DNA of 64,000 nucleotides, taken from NCBI GenBank assembly GCA_016906335.1, contig JADEYG010000003.1, positions 1,612,001-1,676,000 on the forward strand. Direction: 5' to 3'. Source of the stretch: Novakomyces olei. Its lineage: Eukaryota; Ascomycota; Novakomycetes; Novakomycetales; Novakomycetaceae. The notes under the pieces are model-generated. The model did no database searches. It was not told where the DNA came from and saw nothing but the letters and a program-made list of their open reading frames with translations. Below are positions 61,073 to 64,000 of the stretch, one piece after another. Within the stretch, counting starts at the first letter, position 1. The number at the start of each line of letters is the position of its first letter. The position numbers were made by a program, and so were the translations under genes.

Positions 61073-62114
61073 GAATTAGTCAATATTTAGCTCTCTTGGA
61101 AAAAACAGAATGTAATATATATATATATATATATACATATCATTATTGACCATCAGTGATTATGGGATTTGAAAAGCTCACATAACTTTCCGTTACAATA
61201 AATTTACATTAAAGTGCGAGACCTTTTGTGCGAGCGAGCATGCTATAAAGACGAGAAGACCCAGGTTTACAAAGTACAGCTAAAAATGGCACGTACGGGA
61301 ATCTCATGAGTAGAGTGAAGCTTTTCCAGCCATTTGGATAGAGCAACGACATTCGTTTCGGAAACTCCGAAAAATTCTGCCACCGCCCGGCTCGCAAACG
61401 ATAATCAGCCCGAGAATCAAGCTGGAAAGCGAATAAATATCCTCGCACGTACAGATACGCCCAAGTTTGAATAGAAAATAGCTCTGTCCAAAAGCAAATA
61501 GGACGGCTGTACTTTGGTGCAAGCCGGGCGGCTCAGTAAATTTGGAGTGAGCTCCAAAAATAACATCACGGTCATAATTCGAAAGACAGCAAAGATCTAA
61601 GCGATCAGATACTGCCTCCGGCCGAACAAGGATGGCATGGGAAAGCTTTTCCGCGAGTCAACAAACAATATACGCATTGCCTGTTGTTATTCTTTTACGT
61701 AGTCATCCAAAGTGCCCGAAAACAGCATTTCAATCGGCTAGCCGATAAACATTTTTTTTGACTCGAGATGCGCAACAGTGGAGAGTCCTTAGCGCAGTGG
61801 CTCAAATTGATTATAAGGCTGATCCCAATGAACGCGCTTACCCAGGATCTAATATTCTCCAGGCTGAAAGAAATATAGATAGTGCGACTGATAAGACATC
61901 GAAAATAAATGGCACAGAAACATATCTTGCCGTCGGCTTGATATTCATCTTAAACTGAAAAGCTTTTCAGCCTATGATGAGCGACCCAGTAAAGCTGAAT
62001 TATGATCGACATGAGCTTAAGTTACGGGCATTTGATTAAATATTATTGCAATAACATTAACTGCTTTTTGCGTTGCTAAGCATTATAGTTTCCAGAGAAA
62101 TTTTCATGCTTTTG
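61073..62114. other. Gene-poor stretch
   Basis: Contains a TA dinucleotide run at 61113-61136 and short open frames without convincing coding character. A tRNA-like A-box (TAGCGCAGTGG) near 61790 has no B-box partner. 3' flank of the HNH gene lies at its right end. Confidence 0.5.
61113..61136. repeat. (TA)n microsatellite
   Basis: About eleven TA dinucleotides in noncoding DNA. Confidence 0.95.
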
Positions 62115-63275
62115 TCATGTGTGTATAAAAGATGTATGGGTGCGTAGCCGGGCCATAACACACTGTTTATAATGCCAATTGAAAAGTTCTTTCCAAGGCC
62201 AATAAACACGAAAGTCCGGGTTGAGCTTTAGCTTATTCCCGTGGTATTGGGGAAGGTACTGAAATGTGTGTATTTCGTAACAATCATCCTGCAAGGTGGT
62301 TAGAGACTTATTCAAACCGACTTCACTAAGAAAGAGCTAGTAACTTACACGGCAGTAAATTCCAATCTGGTATTTATCGAATTGTTTGTGTAATCCTGCT
62401 TCGAGAATCAGTCCATTTTGAATATTGTCAATATCAGCAAAAGCCGCGAGGTCTTCTGGAAGCAGAGATTTTAGTAGCTATTAGTATTTTATTAGCATAA
62501 TTTAAGAGTATTGGTATGCGCAACTACCGTACTGCCCCGACTTTTTGGAATAATGTGGCACGCTTCACAAGTGTCTGTCATCATTGGAATCCCAGATATA
62601 AGGCAACGACCGTCCCTGTATCCTACGTGGTTTCGGAATTTATTCTAGTTATTGTCAGTCAAACGTTGGATGAGTCTATTCACCTGCGTAGCCGAGCTTC
62701 TTGACGATTTGCTATAGGTCGAAGAATAGTCGTCGATATTAGGTGGCCTTAATGGACAGGCAGGGTTTTTAGACTCCGGGCCTTCATGAGGCCAGATTTC
62801 TTCGTCTTAATAAACTTTGTTAGCCTAGTGTGCTTCATACAAATTGTAAAATTGGGCAACCTTTGATAATAAAAGTGTATTTAGTAAAGACGATCGGATC
62901 ATCCATTTTACATTTGTGTTCACCGAGCCTCAGTTCGCCATCATTTTTTATAGTTGACGTAACGACAAACAAGAGGTAGCGGCAATCTGCATGTGAAATT
63001 TTCGTCAAAAAGGCTGCAGGTATTGCGCAAATATCAATATTTTTCTGTGTTCTAACCGACACATATCCTCGTGGTCCTGAGACGTACCACGAAACTCCTG
63101 CAGTTAGGAAGGGCCTGACCTCAAACTTCGCTTCGGGAGTCTGTGCGCTTTTCGCGTCATTGTGTTCATCCAACGAAATGGTAGCTTCGTCTTTTGTCTT
63201 AGCCACTAATGAGCTCTTTTTGGAACGATTTGAATCCGAGTCTTCTTGTTCGCTTGCCCGTTTCCTGCTACGCAT
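62115..63275 (-). CDS. HNH nuclease domain protein, five exons
   Basis: Exons in transcription order: 63275-62861, 62805-62684, 62644-62533, 62455-62349, 62288-62115 (stop TGA), giving 309 residues. Introns are 55, 39, 77 and 60 nt; GTTGCC, GTGAAT, GTACGG and GTAAGT donors; all phases agree. The ATG at 63275 (MRSRKRASEQED) is used because the frame upstream lacks ATG; residues 2-5 and SKK further on suggest nuclear import. The HNH_2-type motif is split by intron 3: GYRDGRCLISGIP, CEACHIIPKSRG (His209), then DIDNIQNGLILEAGLHKQFD (Asn230, His239). The C-terminus has WPWKELFNWHYKQCV, usual in fungal members. Such proteins are widespread and mostly uncharacterised; DNA cleavage is inferred from the intact H-N-H triad. 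Confidence 0.82.
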
Positions 63276-64000
63276 TCCACCAAGAGGACAGAGCTTTAGC
63301 AAGAGCCGCCACTGGTCTTGATGAACGTGAAATAGCGATACAGCAGACTAAAGCATTGCACGGTATATGGAGCACACTGCTAAATACAAAATATATAAGA
63401 ATAAACAACTAGCCCGATTAACCCAATTATTATCAACAAGACTAACCCTATATTTCTTGCTATTAACGAACTTGCTCGTAATAATTTTGCCTTAAATTTC
63501 CCTTAGCGCCGCCCCGAGACTAAAATGACACAGAGATGGAAGTGAACTGAGGATGCAATGTGGCAGGCTAGTACGGGTATTATTGGGTGTTTGAGATTTT
63601 TGTGCAGTGTGATTGACGGCAATAAAATGTTTGGATATTTAGAGCTTAAAACTGTTCCTGCAAGAGATCGCCAATGAATGTTGTGGAGATATAACACTGA
63701 TCTATGCTTACTGGTGAAAAATAAACCAATTTGGAATGGCTTTACAGCCAGTTTTACATCGTGCTTTTTTGTCTATGGAAACTGTAGAACAGGACTTTAT
63801 TGAATCCGTAACTAACCCTACCCCTTAGCTATTATTATTAGCTATTATTATTAGCTATTATTATTAGCTATTATTATTAGCTATTATTATTAGCTATTAT
63901 TATTAGCTATTATTACCAGCGACATTTTGACGAAATGTCGGGTTGGATATAATTTTGGTATAGAAATGGCTTTAAAATTGAGAAAACCTTATCACTGATA
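63276..64000. promoter_or_regulatory. Upstream region of the HNH gene with repeats and ACCCTAA boxes
   Basis: Contains CTAACCCTA near 63441-63450 and again near 63811-63820. A 13-bp tandem repeat follows at 63826-63915. Short open frames lack coding character. The right edge shows no gene. Confidence 0.5.
63826..63915. repeat. 13-bp minisatellite TTAGCTATTATTA
   Basis: About seven near-perfect tandem copies of the 13-bp unit at the right end of the window. Confidence 0.95.

Noticed and set aside
61209-61522. Two overlapping minus-strand frames of about 75 codons
   Set aside because: Neither shows family motifs or splice context; treated as noncoding.
61780-61860. Possible tRNA: A-box TAGCGCAGTGG and pairing ends GGAGAGT / ATTCTCC
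   Set aside because: No B-box (GGTTCGANTCC) and no cloverleaf I could draw; spacing of the A-box from the 5' stem is wrong. Could be a decayed tRNA-like piece at most.

Overview
The window is nuclear DNA of an ascomycete fungus, probably a yeast-like one. The evidence is a eukaryotic ribosomal protein gene (eS12), the RNA polymerase II CTD-kinase subunit Ctk3, the histone chaperone Rtt106, and a secreted beta-1,3-glucanase of the EXG1 type with a Kex2 site. Introns are short (39-172 nt), start GT, and mostly have a CTAAC-like branch site a few bases before the 3' AG. Three or four introns in some genes is more than usual for Saccharomyces-like yeasts, so an early-diverging Saccharomycotina or a Taphrinomycotina-like fungus is plausible. 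I cannot name the species.

The left half (1-29979) is a single minus-strand gene, open for 9,993 codons and still open at the left edge. It starts with an ATG and a signal-peptide-like segment. About 1,200 residues of non-repetitive N/K/D- then S/T-rich sequence follow, then hundreds of Ser/Asn-rich repeats of 21 or 31 residues (63 or 93 bp) with two N-glycosylation sequons each. This fits a giant secreted or cell-wall protein. The plus strand is also open through the repeats, from the left edge to 26359, but has no ATG codon in that frame inside the window. I read it as an antisense shadow, favoured because the two frames share their wobble positions.

From 31.7 to 40.5 kb lie an ankyrin-repeat protein, RPS12 (behind a 10-bp minisatellite of about 500 bp), a four-exon CTK3 on the minus strand, and a two-exon RTT106 diverging from it. 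From 40.8 to 58.1 kb the content turns to transport and redox metabolism: two divergent DUF3445 (heme-dependent oxidative demethylase-like) paralogues, an Mtr-like amino acid permease, an aldo-keto reductase, a four-exon DHA2-type MFS transporter, a cytochrome P450 with a stop-free 165-nt intron, a four-exon membrane protein of no family I can name, and a GST. This may be a loose catabolic or detoxification neighbourhood; no synthase backbone gene is present.

From 58.6 kb to the end there is EXG1, an unresolved stretch with partial coding signal, and a five-exon HNH-nuclease-domain gene. Several intergenic regions carry clustered ACCCTAA boxes (TTAGGGTT on the other strand), like Tbf1 sites. 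All exon joins were deduced by eye from splice signals, phase and family resemblance; no alignment or transcript data were available.
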